A DNA stretch of 6,979 bases from an uncultured Clostridia bacterium (GTDB lineage Bacteria > Bacillota > Clostridia > Christensenellales > Aristaeellaceae): assembly GCA_934647145.1 (NCBI GenBank), contig CAKUFB010000139.1, positions 1 to 6,979 on the forward strand, read 5' to 3'. The position numbers were made by a program, and so were the translations under genes. How positions within the stretch are numbered: the first letter of the stretch is position 1; every line of letters starts with the position of its first letter. The notes under the pieces were generated by a model, which worked only from the letters and a program-made list of their open reading frames with translations, was not told the DNA's origin and did no database searches. Positions 1 to 5,991 of the stretch are shown piece by piece.

Positions 1-5
1 GAAAC

Positions 6-130
6 TGCCGACGGCTCAAATCGTAGATTTGAGCCGCGGCACCTGGCCGGGGAGCGTGCTTCCCCGTCCACCAGCTTCTCAAAACCTTTTTTGACAAGCT
101 GACCGGCGTCCCCCTTCCGGAGGACGCCGG
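6..130. repeat. Cluster of four tandem stem-loops, intergenic structured element
   Basis: There is no credible gene in the first 144 bases, but four inverted repeats lie almost end to end. Positions 6-10 and 37-41 pair (TGCCG/CGGCA) and enclose 12-22/26-36, a perfect 11-bp stem with a GTA loop, giving about 16 bp with one bulged A. Positions 48-53 and 61-66 pair (CGGGGA/TCCCCG), extended by TGG/CCA at 44-46/68-70. Positions 72-77 and 96-101 pair (CAGCTT/AAGCTG), continued by TCAAAA/TTTTGA after one mismatch. Positions 103-111 and 122-130 form a perfect 9-bp stem of CCGGCGTCC and its complement with a 10-base loop. The last hairpin lies 14 bases beyond the flotillin stop codon and could help end that transcript, although no long U-tract follows it on the minus strand. 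The dense arrangement resembles dispersed REP-like or MITE-like intergenic elements. That reading is an inference; only the pairing is seen directly. Confidence 0.6.
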
Positions 131-144
131 CTGCCGGTCGTTTA

Positions 145-1542
145 TCAGGCTTCCGTCTCAGGCTTCGGCTCATCCTTCAGGGCGGCGCGCCGCTCGAGCA
201 CGCGCTTGAGGTCGATGCCGGTGGACTCGCGCATGCCCTCCATGATCTGGCTGGCGCTGTTCATCACGTCGCGCACCACGCGGGTGGCGTTGCCGTCTCC
301 GTACATGACGATCTTGTCGGTCTGGGCGAGCGGGCTGGCGGCGTTTTTGACCACCTCGGGCAGGGCCTGCAGGTACATGTCCAGGATCGAGGCCTCGCCC
401 ATCCTGCGCTGCGCCTCCGCCTTCTTCTCGATGGCCTCCGCTTCGGCCAGACCCTTGGCGCGGATACCGGCGGCCTCCTGCTCCATGGCGTAGCGCAGGG
501 CCTCCGCCTCGGCCTTGCGGGCCTCGGCCTGCTGGATGGCCTCGTACTTCTGCGCCTCGGCCTCCTTCTGGCGGCGGATCAGGTCGGCCTCCGCGTCCTT
601 CTCGGCCTTGTACTTCATCGCGTCGGCCTGCTTGCGGATGTCCGCGTCCAGCTGGCGCTCCTTGAGGGCGATGTCCTTCTCGGCCAGCTCGGCCTCCTTC
701 TCGCGGCGGGCGATGTCGGCGTTGGTTTTGGCGACCTCAATGGTCTTGCGCTGAGATTCCTGCTGGATGGAGTAGGCCGCGTCGGCCTCGGCGCGCTTGG
801 TGTCGGCCAGCACCTTCATGTCGCCCTGCTGCACGGCCAGCTGCGCGTTCTGCTCGGCGATTTTCTTTTCGGCCTCGACCTTGATGGCGTTGGCCTCCTC
901 CTGCGCCTTGCTGGTGGCGATGGCGATGTCGCGCTGGGCGTTGGCCTTGGCGATCTGGGCGTTCTTGCGGATCTGCTCCACGTTGTCGATACCCATGTTC
1001 TCGATGGTGCCGGCGCTGTCCTTGAAGTTCTGGATGTTAAAGTTGACCACCTCGATGCCCAGCTTTTCCATGTCGGGCACGACGTTTTCGGTGATCTTCT
1101 TGGCCACGCCCTGGCGGTCCTGCACCATTTCCTTCAGGCCGACCGAGCCGACGATCTCGCGCATGTTGCCCTCCAGCACCTGCGTGACCAGGCTGATGAG
1201 CTCGGTCTGCTTCATGCCCAGCAGGGACTCGGCGGCGCGCTTGAGCAGCTCGGGGTTGGAGGAAATCTTGATGTTGGCCACGCCGTCCACCGAGACGTTG
1301 ATGAACTCGTTGGTGGGCACGGCCTCGCTGGTCTTCACGTCCACCTGCATGACCTTGAGCGACAGCTTGTCCACCCGCTCAAAGAAGGGCACCCGCCAGC
1401 CCGCGCGGCCGATCAGTATGCGCCGCTTGCCCAGGCCGGAGATGATATAGGCGGTGTCCGGCGGGGCCTTGAGGTAGCCCAGCGCCAGCAGCAGCAGAAA
1501 CAGGGCGATCAGGATACCCAGGATGGTGAGGATGGTTTCCAT
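145..1542 (-). CDS. Flotillin-like SPFH-domain membrane scaffold protein
   Basis: The predicted product is a 465-residue flotillin (FloT/YuaG type), a membrane-anchored scaffold that in Bacillus marks functional membrane microdomains and affects fluidity, secretion and signalling. Residues 2-24 form one hydrophobic N-terminal anchor. The SPFH/band-7 domain follows at about 27-195, including the early APPDTAYIISG segment typical of flotillins. Residues about 195-385 are a long charged, Ala/Glu/Lys-rich coiled coil with EAEA-type repeats. The C-terminal segment (DMYLQALPEVV at 388-398, then KIVMYGDGN at 410-418) matches the oligomerisation region of the family. Start: an in-frame ATG 25 codons upstream would put a basic tail before the anchor and has no clear ribosome site, whereas the ATG at 1542 has AAAGGAG eight bases before it. 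No NfeD-family partner, often next to flotillin genes, is visible upstream, and the downstream side is cut by the window edge. The family assignment is secure; the specific role is not. Confidence 0.95.
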   Translation of the reverse strand: METILTILGILIALFLLLLALGYLKAPPDTAYIISGLGKRRILIGRAGWRVPFFERVDKLSLKVMQVDVKTSEAVPTNEFINVSVDGVANIKISSNPELLKRAAESLLGMKQTELISLVTQVLEGNMREIVGSVGLKEMVQDRQGVAKKITENVVPDMEKLGIEVVNFNIQNFKDSAGTIENMGIDNVEQIRKNAQIAKANAQRDIAIATSKAQEEANAIKVEAEKKIAEQNAQLAVQQGDMKVLADTKRAEADAAYSIQQESQRKTIEVAKTNADIARREKEAELAEKDIALKERQLDADIRKQADAMKYKAEKDAEADLIRRQKEAEAQKYEAIQQAEARKAEAEALRYAMEQEAAGIRAKGLAEAEAIEKKAEAQRRMGEASILDMYLQALPEVVKNAASPLAQTDKIVMYGDGNATRVVRDVMNSASQIMEGMRESTGIDLKRVLERRAALKDEPKPETEA

Positions 1543-1550
1543 GGTTCTTT

Positions 1551-1557
1551 CTCCTTT
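1551..1557 (-). promoter_or_regulatory. Ribosome binding site that sets the flotillin start
   Basis: AAAGGAG on the minus strand lies eight bases before the ATG at 1542-1540. It favours this start over the upstream in-frame ATG at 1617, which falls in the -35 region of the predicted promoter. Confidence 0.8.
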
Positions 1558-1588
1558 CGTTCGTCGCTTTTTTCTTTCGGACAATTGT

Positions 1589-1617
1589 ATTCTACCAGAG
1601 CGCGCCCGCATGCGCAA
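1589..1617 (-). promoter_or_regulatory. Sigma-A-like promoter of the flotillin gene
   Basis: On the minus strand, TTGCGC (1617-1612) is followed after 17 bases by TAGAAT (1594-1589). A TGG immediately before the -10 box makes it an extended -10. Transcription would start near 1582, giving a leader of about 40 bases. A second -10-like hexamer, TACAAT (1589-1584), overlaps it but lacks a matching -35. The promoter lies directly after the predicted terminator of the ECF gene, so the two minus-strand genes are probably separate units. Confidence 0.6.
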
Positions 1618-1652
1618 GAGAAGAGCGCCCGAATTCCGCGATTCCGGCGCTC
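1615..1652 (-). terminator. Rho-independent terminator after the ECF S-component gene
   Basis: Read on the minus strand, GAGCGCC (1652-1646) pairs with GGCGCTC (1629-1623). After one mismatch, GAAT/ATTC extends the stem around a six-base loop. A pyrimidine-rich tail (TTCTCTT) follows. The hairpin begins about 23 bases after the stop codon of the ECF gene and just before the flotillin promoter. The tail is interrupted by C residues, so strength is uncertain. Confidence 0.65.
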
Positions 1653-1675
1653 AAATGTCAGTTTTTCCGCTCGAT

Positions 1676-2209
1676 TTACTCCTCAATCAGGTGCGCCCGC
1701 TCAAGCGCCAGCACCACGAGCGGCACCACGATCAGGTGGCACACGATGCCCGGCACCGCCGTGAGCAGCGCGCCGCTCAGAAACGCGCTGAAGGTGAAGC
1801 TCGAGGAGGTCAGGCCCGCGATAATCAGCCTGACCAGGCCCCAGACGAGCCGCCCGGCGACCATCGAGATGAGCAGCGAGACGTAGAGCCTCGCGACGCG
1901 CTTCAGGGGCAGTCTGCGATAGCAGATCGCCGCGACCACGCCATAGGTCGCCAGCTCGAACGCCATCGACACGCCGGTCGGGAACAGCGGCGGCATATGG
2001 AACAGCAGGTTGCGCAGGAGCGGCGCGATGAAGCCCACCGCCAGCGCGTACGGCCAGCCGCACACGAAGCCGCACAGGAAGGCCGGGATGTGCATCGGAG
2101 AAATCATCTTTCCGATCTGCGGGATCTGGCCGGTCAGGAAGGGCAGCAGAAGCGCCAGCGCCAGGAACAGCGCGGCAAGCACCAGGTTGCGGGTACGGAT
2201 CTTTTGCAT
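1676..2209 (-). CDS. ECF transporter S component (substrate-binding membrane subunit)
   Basis: The predicted 177-residue integral membrane protein has the look of ECF-type S components (ECF_trnsprt family), which bind a vitamin or similar micronutrient and dock onto a shared energising module (EcfA, EcfA' and EcfT). Helix 1 (residues 8-26) carries the small-residue Ala pattern used for docking to EcfT. It is followed by TGQIPQIGKMISPMH (26-40), GFVCGWPYALAVGF (47-60), APLLRNLLFHMPPLFPT (62-78), a helix around AFELATYG (83-90), and further helices at about 107-131 and 141-169. The length (about 175-190) is normal. The energising subunits are not in the window, as expected for the solo class whose EcfAAT is encoded elsewhere. 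The ATG at 2209 is supported by GGAG eight bases upstream. The protein resembles clostridial members sometimes annotated for pantothenate or a thiamine precursor, but no substrate-deciding residue or riboswitch could be identified, so the ligand is left open. Confidence 0.88.
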   Translation of the reverse strand: MQKIRTRNLVLAALFLALALLLPFLTGQIPQIGKMISPMHIPAFLCGFVCGWPYALAVGFIAPLLRNLLFHMPPLFPTGVSMAFELATYGVVAAICYRRLPLKRVARLYVSLLISMVAGRLVWGLVRLIIAGLTSSSFTFSAFLSGALLTAVPGIVCHLIVVPLVVLALERAHLIEE

Positions 2210-2359
2210 GGGACAATACTCCTTTTTTCGGCCTTCTGGCGCCTGTTTTTCAACAACAAAAAGCGCCCCCTCGCGATTCTTCGCATGGGAGGTGCTCTTT
2301 CGTCTGATTCATCGTTTCCGCGGGACACGGCCCGTCCGGGCGAGCTTCTGCCCGCCGTT
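2210..2359 (-). promoter_or_regulatory. Structured 5' leader of the ECF gene with a hairpin and a short upstream ORF
   Basis: From the predicted transcription start near 2359 to the ATG, the minus-strand leader is about 150 nt. Near its end GGCGC (2267-2263) pairs with GCGCC (2242-2238), continued by UUUUU/AAAAA (2262-2258 with 2250-2246) across a three-base CAG bulge, with a seven-base loop. The stem ends about 15 bases before the GGAG ribosome site (2222-2219). A smaller stem GCGA/UCGC is flanked by CCUC/GAGG around 2272-2293. A 20-codon ORF (2312 to 2250, beginning MNQTKEH and ending GAFCC) stops inside the loop of the larger hairpin, but it has only a weak ribosome site. I could not match the leader to any riboswitch consensus I know (TPP, THF, cobalamin, T-box). 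Confidence 0.4.
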
Positions 2360-2365
2360 TCTTTC

Positions 2366-2394
2366 AGTATAGCGGAAAACAGGCGTTTTGTCAA
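2366..2394 (-). promoter_or_regulatory. Near-consensus sigma-A promoter of the ECF gene
   Basis: On the minus strand, TTGACA (2394-2389) and TATACT (2371-2366) are separated by 17 bases. This is a perfect -35 box and a one-mismatch -10 box. The predicted start is near 2359. Confidence 0.85.
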
Positions 2395-2410
2395 GGTTTC
2401 GCCAAGGTTT
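2392..2410. repeat. Helically phased direct repeat between divergent promoters
   Basis: CAAGGTTT occurs at 2392-2399 and again at 2403-2410, an 11-bp period, i.e. one DNA turn. The first copy overlaps the -35 box of the minus-strand promoter. The second lies upstream of both -35 boxes. The arrangement could be a regulator binding site, but no regulator gene is in the window. Confidence 0.35.
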
Positions 2411-2425
2411 TTCACAGAAGCGGCC

Positions 2426-2454
2426 TTGACGGACGGGCGAAAACGGGTCATAAT
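2426..2454 (+). promoter_or_regulatory. Promoter of the DUF512-der-plsY operon
   Basis: TTGACG (2426-2431) is followed after 17 bases by CATAAT (2449-2454) within an AT-rich tract. TAATAT at 2451-2456 is an alternative -10. The gene starts about 40 bases further on. The -35 boxes of this promoter and the divergent one are 31 bp apart. Confidence 0.7.
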
Positions 2455-2497
2455 ATATATTGGATACGGATAGTAACTTTTGAAACGGAGACGCGTC

Positions 2498-3793
2498 ATG
2501 CAGCACATCATCTGTGAAGTGGAAAAGGACAGCATTGCCGATCAGCTGGGCGTGAAGCCGGGCGACTACCTGCTCTCCATCAACGGGCAGAACGTCGTGG
2601 ACTGGCTGGACTACCAGGCCTTCTGCTGCACGGAAAAACTGAGCCTGATGACCCGGCGCGGCGACGAGGAAATCGTCTACGAGCTGGAAAAGGACGAGTA
2701 CGAGCCGCTCGGCCTGAAGTTCGACAGCCAGCTGATGAGCCGCGTGCGCGACTGCGTGAACCACTGCATGTTCTGCTTCGTCGACCAGCTGCCCGACCAC
2801 GTGCGCCCGACGCTGCGCGTCAAGGACGACGACTGGCGGCTGTCGATGATGATGGGCAACTACGTGACGCTGACCAATGTGTCCGATCAGGAGCTGGAGC
2901 GCATCGTCGCGCGGCACGCCTCGCCGCTGTACATCTCGGTACACGCCACCGAGCCGGAGCTGCGCGCAAGGCTGCTGGGCCAGGGACTGGGCGCGAAGCT
3001 CATGGGGCAGCTTGGCCGCCTGCGCGAGGGCGGCATCCAGTTTCACGCCCAGGCGGTGCTCTGCCCGAACATCAACGACGGCAAGGTTCTTGAAAAGACG
3101 GTCGAGGATCTGGCGGCGCTCTGGCCCTGCTGCCGGTCGCTGGCGCTGGTGCCGGTGGGCCTGACCGGACACCGCGAGGGGCTGTGCCCGCTGCGCAAAT
3201 ACACCCGGGAAGAAGCCGCCGCGGTGATCGACGCGGCCGAGATCTGGCAGGAGCGCTTTTTGCGCGAGTTTGACACGGTGTTCGTCTATCCGTCGGACGA
3301 GTTTTACCTGCAGGCCGGGCGCGACGTGCCGCCCGACTCGTTCTACGGCGACTACGACCAGATCGAAAACGGCGTGGGACTGGTTCGCCTGCTGCGCACG
3401 GAGTTCGATGAGGCGCTTGAGTACGCCGACCTTGCCTCCGCCCGCCCCGCGCATCTGGTCATCGCCACCGGCGTGTCGGCCGGGCCGATCCTCGAGGCGC
3501 TGCTCTCTCCCCTGCGCATTCCGGGCGTGAGGATCGACGTCATCCCCATCGAGAATCGCTTTTTCGGCCCCAGCGTCACCGTGACCGGCCTTCTGACCGG
3601 CGGCGACCTGATTCGCGCGCTCAAGGACTATCCCTGCGACAAGGTGCTCATCACCGAGCGCATGCTGCGCGAGACCGAGGACGTGTTTCTGGACGACATG
3701 ACGCTGAGCGAGGTGCGCCAAAGGCTGGGCAGGCCAATCGTCAAGGTGGGCACGCACGGCGACGAGCTGCTCGAGGCGATACTGCACGCCTGA
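2498..3793 (+). CDS. PDZ / radical SAM / DUF512 protein
   Basis: The predicted product has 431 residues. An N-terminal PDZ-like segment (about 1-60) contains GVKPGDYLLSING (18-30). A radical SAM cluster-binding motif follows, CVNHCMFC at 86-93, with Cys86, Cys90 and Cys93 in the canonical CX3CX2C spacing, leading into FVDQLP. This matches the DUF512 family (TIGR03279-like), whose C-terminal DUF512 region covers roughly the second half. These motifs predict a [4Fe-4S] cluster and SAM cleavage; the substrate is unknown. It is the first gene after the promoter at 2426-2454 and lies 57 bp upstream of der, a neighbourhood I recall as recurrent in Clostridia. Start: ATG 2498 has CGGAG seven bases before it; an in-frame TTG six codons upstream lacks a comparable site. 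The length is in the family range and nothing is truncated. Assignment to the family is firm; function is not established. Confidence 0.93.
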   Translation: MQHIICEVEKDSIADQLGVKPGDYLLSINGQNVVDWLDYQAFCCTEKLSLMTRRGDEEIVYELEKDEYEPLGLKFDSQLMSRVRDCVNHCMFCFVDQLPDHVRPTLRVKDDDWRLSMMMGNYVTLTNVSDQELERIVARHASPLYISVHATEPELRARLLGQGLGAKLMGQLGRLREGGIQFHAQAVLCPNINDGKVLEKTVEDLAALWPCCRSLALVPVGLTGHREGLCPLRKYTREEAAAVIDAAEIWQERFLREFDTVFVYPSDEFYLQAGRDVPPDSFYGDYDQIENGVGLVRLLRTEFDEALEYADLASARPAHLVIATGVSAGPILEALLSPLRIPGVRIDVIPIENRFFGPSVTVTGLLTGGDLIRALKDYPCDKVLITERMLRETEDVFLDDMTLSEVRQRLGRPIVKVGTHGDELLEAILHA

Positions 3794-3804
3794 ATCGCCC
3801 GGAG

Positions 3805-3829
3805 AAAAAACGCGCCGGTCTCCGGCGCG
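3805..3829 (-). terminator. Perfect hairpin with U-tract on the minus strand, between DUF512 gene and der
   Basis: CGCGCCGG (3811-3818) and CCGGCGCG (3822-3829) form a perfect 8-bp GC stem with a TCT loop. Six A residues (3805-3810) precede it on the plus strand, so read on the minus strand the stem is followed immediately by TTTTTT, the form of an intrinsic terminator. On the plus strand no U-run follows, so sense transcription into der should largely pass. No minus-strand gene that it would terminate is visible within the next several kilobases. Confidence 0.55.
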
Positions 3830-3850
3830 GAAAGATGAGGTAACTTTTCC

Positions 3851-5179
3851 ATGGCAAAGCCCCTGGTTGCAATCGTGGGACGGCCCAATGTGGGCAAGTC
3901 CACCTTCTTTAACAAAATGGCCGGCCGGCGCATCGCCATCGTCGAGGACACCCCCGGCGTGACCCGCGACCGCGTGTACGCCGACTGCACCTGGCAGAAC
4001 TATTCCTTCACGCTGATCGATACCGGCGGCATCGACCCCGCCAGCGACGATCCGCTGCTCAGGCAGATGCGCCGCCAGGCCGAAATCGCCATCGAAACCT
4101 GCGACGTGATCCTGTTCTTCGTGGACGGGCGGCAGGGCCTGACCGCCGACGACGAGACGGTGGCCGACATGCTGCGCAGGAGCGGCAAGCCGGTCATGCT
4201 GGTGGTCAACAAGATCGACAGCGTGGGCCAGTTCAACGACGTGTACGACTTTTACCAGCTGGGCCTTGGCGACCCGATCGGCATCTCCAGCGTGAACCTG
4301 ATGAACATCGGCGACCTGCTGGAGGAGCTGTGCAGCCACTTCCCCGACCCCGAGGAGGAGGAAGACCCCAATGCGCCGGTGCAGATCGCCGTGGTGGGCC
4401 GCCCCAACGTGGGCAAGTCCTCGCTGACCAACCGCATACTGGGTCAGGAGCGCGTGATGGTCTCCGACATCGCGGGCACGACGCGCGACGCCATCGACAC
4501 CGAGTTCGAGGACGGCGGCGAGCGCTTCGTCATCATCGACACGGCCGGCATCCGCAAGCGCAAGTCGATCGAATATCAGTCGCTGGAGCGCTTCTCGGTG
4601 GTGCGCTCGCTGGCGGCGATCGACCGGTGCGACGTGGCGCTGCTGCTCATCGACGCGACGCAGGGCGTGAGCGAGCAGGACAGCAAAATCGCCGGCTATA
4701 TTGACGAGCAGGGCAAGGCGGCCATCATCGTGGTCAACAAGTGGGACGCGGTCGAGAAGGACACCGGCACGATGGAGGAGTTTTCGAAGACGATCCGCGA
4801 GAGCCTGAAGTTCATGGACTACGCGCCCATCCTCTATCTGTCCGCGCTGACCGGCCAGCGGTGTCAAAAGCTCATGGAGATGGTGCGCTCGGTCTACGCT
4901 CAGGCCACGCGGCGCATCACCACTGGACTTCTCAACGACATCCTCACCGACGCGCAGGCCGCGCTTCAGCCCCCGGCCACCTCGGGCCGCAGGCTCAAGA
5001 TCTACTACGCCACGCAGCAGGGCGTCAAGCCCCCGACGTTCGTGTTCTTCGTCAACGACGAGAAGCTCATGCACTTCTCCTACGAGCGCTACCTGCAGAA
5101 CCACTTCCGCAAGAGCTTCGGCTTCGAGGGCACGCCGTTGCGCTTTATCCTGCGTGAAAGGAAAACCGACGATCAGTAA
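3851..5179 (+). CDS. der: Ribosome biogenesis GTPase Der (EngA)
   Basis: Der is an essential double-GTPase that binds the 50S precursor and is needed for late large-subunit assembly. The 442-residue product has the full architecture. G domain 1 shows GRPNVGKS at 10-17, GVTRD at 36-40, DTGG at 57-60 and NKID at 120-123. After an acidic linker (EEEEDP around 168-173), G domain 2 shows GRPNVGKS at 183-190, GTTRD at 209-213, DTAG at 230-233, NKWD at 296-299 and SAL at 331-333. A C-terminal KH-like domain (about 350-440) includes YYATQQGVKPPTFVFFVN at 385-402. All nucleotide-binding motifs are intact and the length is typical. GAGG (3837-3840) sits 10 bases before the ATG. The gene is second in the operon and is followed after 15 bp by plsY. 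Confidence 0.98.
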   Translation: MAKPLVAIVGRPNVGKSTFFNKMAGRRIAIVEDTPGVTRDRVYADCTWQNYSFTLIDTGGIDPASDDPLLRQMRRQAEIAIETCDVILFFVDGRQGLTADDETVADMLRRSGKPVMLVVNKIDSVGQFNDVYDFYQLGLGDPIGISSVNLMNIGDLLEELCSHFPDPEEEEDPNAPVQIAVVGRPNVGKSSLTNRILGQERVMVSDIAGTTRDAIDTEFEDGGERFVIIDTAGIRKRKSIEYQSLERFSVVRSLAAIDRCDVALLLIDATQGVSEQDSKIAGYIDEQGKAAIIVVNKWDAVEKDTGTMEEFSKTIRESLKFMDYAPILYLSALTGQRCQKLMEMVRSVYAQATRRITTGLLNDILTDAQAALQPPATSGRRLKIYYATQQGVKPPTFVFFVNDEKLMHFSYERYLQNHFRKSFGFEGTPLRFILRERKTDDQ

Positions 5180-5181
5180 TT

Positions 5182-5186
5182 GGAGG
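5182..5186 (+). promoter_or_regulatory. Ribosome binding site that sets the plsY start
   Basis: GGAGG lies eight bases before the GTG at 5195. The in-frame TTG at 5180 and GTG at 5186 overlap this site and are therefore unlikely starts. The site sits directly after the der stop codon, consistent with translational coupling. Confidence 0.75.
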
Positions 5187-5194
5187 TGTCAGTC

Positions 5195-5818
5195 GTGATC
5201 TGGCTCAAGTATCTGCTCATTGCGGTGATCTGTTATTTCCTGGGGAATATCTCGACCGGCCTGCTGATCGGCAAGCTGACCGCCCAGATCGACATCCGCC
5301 AGCACGGCAGCGGCAACGCCGGCACCACCAACGTCATGCGCACGCTGGGCTGGGTGCCCTCGCTGCTGACGCTGGCGGGCGACGTGCTCAAGGCGGTGCT
5401 CGCGGTGGTCATCGGCCGGGCGATTGCCGGCGAAATCGGCTGGATTGTGGGCGCTGTGGCGGTGCTGCTGGGCCACAACTGGCCGGTGCTGTTCGGCTTC
5501 AAGGGCGGCAAGGGCATGGCCTGCTCGCTGGGCATCATTCTGGCGACCGAGCCGCTGTTCGCGCTGATCGTGCTGGCGGTTCAGGTGCTGGTGCTGGTGC
5601 TGACGCGGTACATGTCGGTCGCCTCGCTGACCACGTCGGTGCTCTACCCGGTGCTGGTGATCTGCTTTCATGCGTCCGACACGCCCTACGTGGTCTTCTC
5701 GATCCTGGCCGCCTGCCTGGCGATCTTCTGCCACCGCTCGAACATTTCCCGCCTGATTCACCACACCGAAAACCGGCTGGACTTCTCGAAGATCAAGAAG
5801 TTCAACCGCAAAAAGTGA
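5195..5818 (+). CDS. plsY: Acyl-phosphate:glycerol-3-phosphate acyltransferase PlsY
   Basis: PlsY transfers an acyl group from acyl-phosphate (made by PlsX) to the sn-1 position of glycerol-3-phosphate, producing lysophosphatidic acid, the first committed step of phospholipid synthesis in most Gram-positive bacteria. The product has 207 residues starting at GTG. The three family motifs are present: SGNAGTTNVMR at 39-49 (Ser39, Arg49), the glycine-rich phosphate loop GHNWPVLFGFKGGKGMA at 93-109, and HRSNISRLIHHTE at 180-192 (His180, Asn183, Glu192). Hydrophobic segments at about 4-26, 53-78, 83-101, 111-136 and 142-178 fit the multi-helix fold. The position usually occupied by glycine before the TE of motif 3 is His here, a minor change. 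A basic tail (KIKKFNRKK) ends the protein. The stop codon overlaps a GTG that may start the next small gene. Confidence 0.97.
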   Translation: MIWLKYLLIAVICYFLGNISTGLLIGKLTAQIDIRQHGSGNAGTTNVMRTLGWVPSLLTLAGDVLKAVLAVVIGRAIAGEIGWIVGAVAVLLGHNWPVLFGFKGGKGMACSLGIILATEPLFALIVLAVQVLVLVLTRYMSVASLTTSVLYPVLVICFHASDTPYVVFSILAACLAIFCHRSNISRLIHHTENRLDFSKIKKFNRKK

Positions 5819-5991
5819 AGGGGATCGGCGCGCTGATGACGGCGATCGGCCTGGCGGGGTATCTTGCCGTGCGGCTGCTTCGCAGAAGGGAGCGCCTGGA
5901 CGCGCGCGCGGAGCTTCCCCTGTGCCTTGTCTGCGTGGCCGCCGAGGCGCTCGGAGTGTACCTGATGATATTTTTCGGAGGCGTCTCATGA
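5815..5991 (+). CDS. Small two-helix membrane protein, unknown (copy A)
   Basis: This ORF encodes 58 residues if it starts at the GTG overlapping the plsY stop (GTGA). Its end overlaps the next gene as ATGA. With this start, residues 3-22 form a full membrane helix followed by RRR (23-25). A charged loop with ELP (33-35) leads to a second helix at 36-54. The alternative ATG at 5836 is preceded by AAGGGG at 12-base spacing, but it would shorten the protein to 51 residues and truncate the first helix. I do not recognise the family. Support comes from the overlapping junctions on both sides, membrane-like composition, and similarity to the following gene: G-x-A-x-Y-L-A (12-18) and A-x-E-x-L-G-x-x-L (42-50) recur there. 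The start is the least certain part. Confidence 0.6.
   Translation: MKGIGALMTAIGLAGYLAVRLLRRRERLDARAELPLCLVCVAAEALGVYLMIFFGGVS

Noticed and set aside
1..95. An open minus-strand frame of about 30 codons running off the left edge through the hairpin cluster
   Set aside because: It has no start codon with a ribosome site, and the sequence is better explained by paired stems.
103..130. A confident intrinsic terminator for the flotillin gene
   Set aside because: The 9-bp stem is good, but the bases after it on the minus strand are TCAGCTTGTC rather than a U-tract, so it is kept only as part of the hairpin cluster.
797..1450. A 217-codon plus-strand frame inside the flotillin gene
   Set aside because: It is an antisense shadow of the coiled-coil region, rich in Ser/Ala/Met, with no supporting ribosome site.
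1701..2216. A second minus-strand frame overlapping the ECF gene
   Set aside because: It overlaps the ECF gene in another frame, is Ala/Arg/Pro-rich and lacks membrane helices, while the ECF frame has clear family motifs and a ribosome site.
1523..2473. A 316-codon plus-strand frame over the ECF gene and its leader
   Set aside because: It is a low-complexity Arg/Gln/His-rich translation antisense to a clear membrane-protein gene, with no domain.
2309..5104. A 931-codon open frame on the minus strand across the DUF512 and der genes
   Set aside because: It is antisense to two well-supported genes, has an Ala/Arg/His/Val-rich composition typical of shadow frames in GC-rich DNA, and shows no domain motif.
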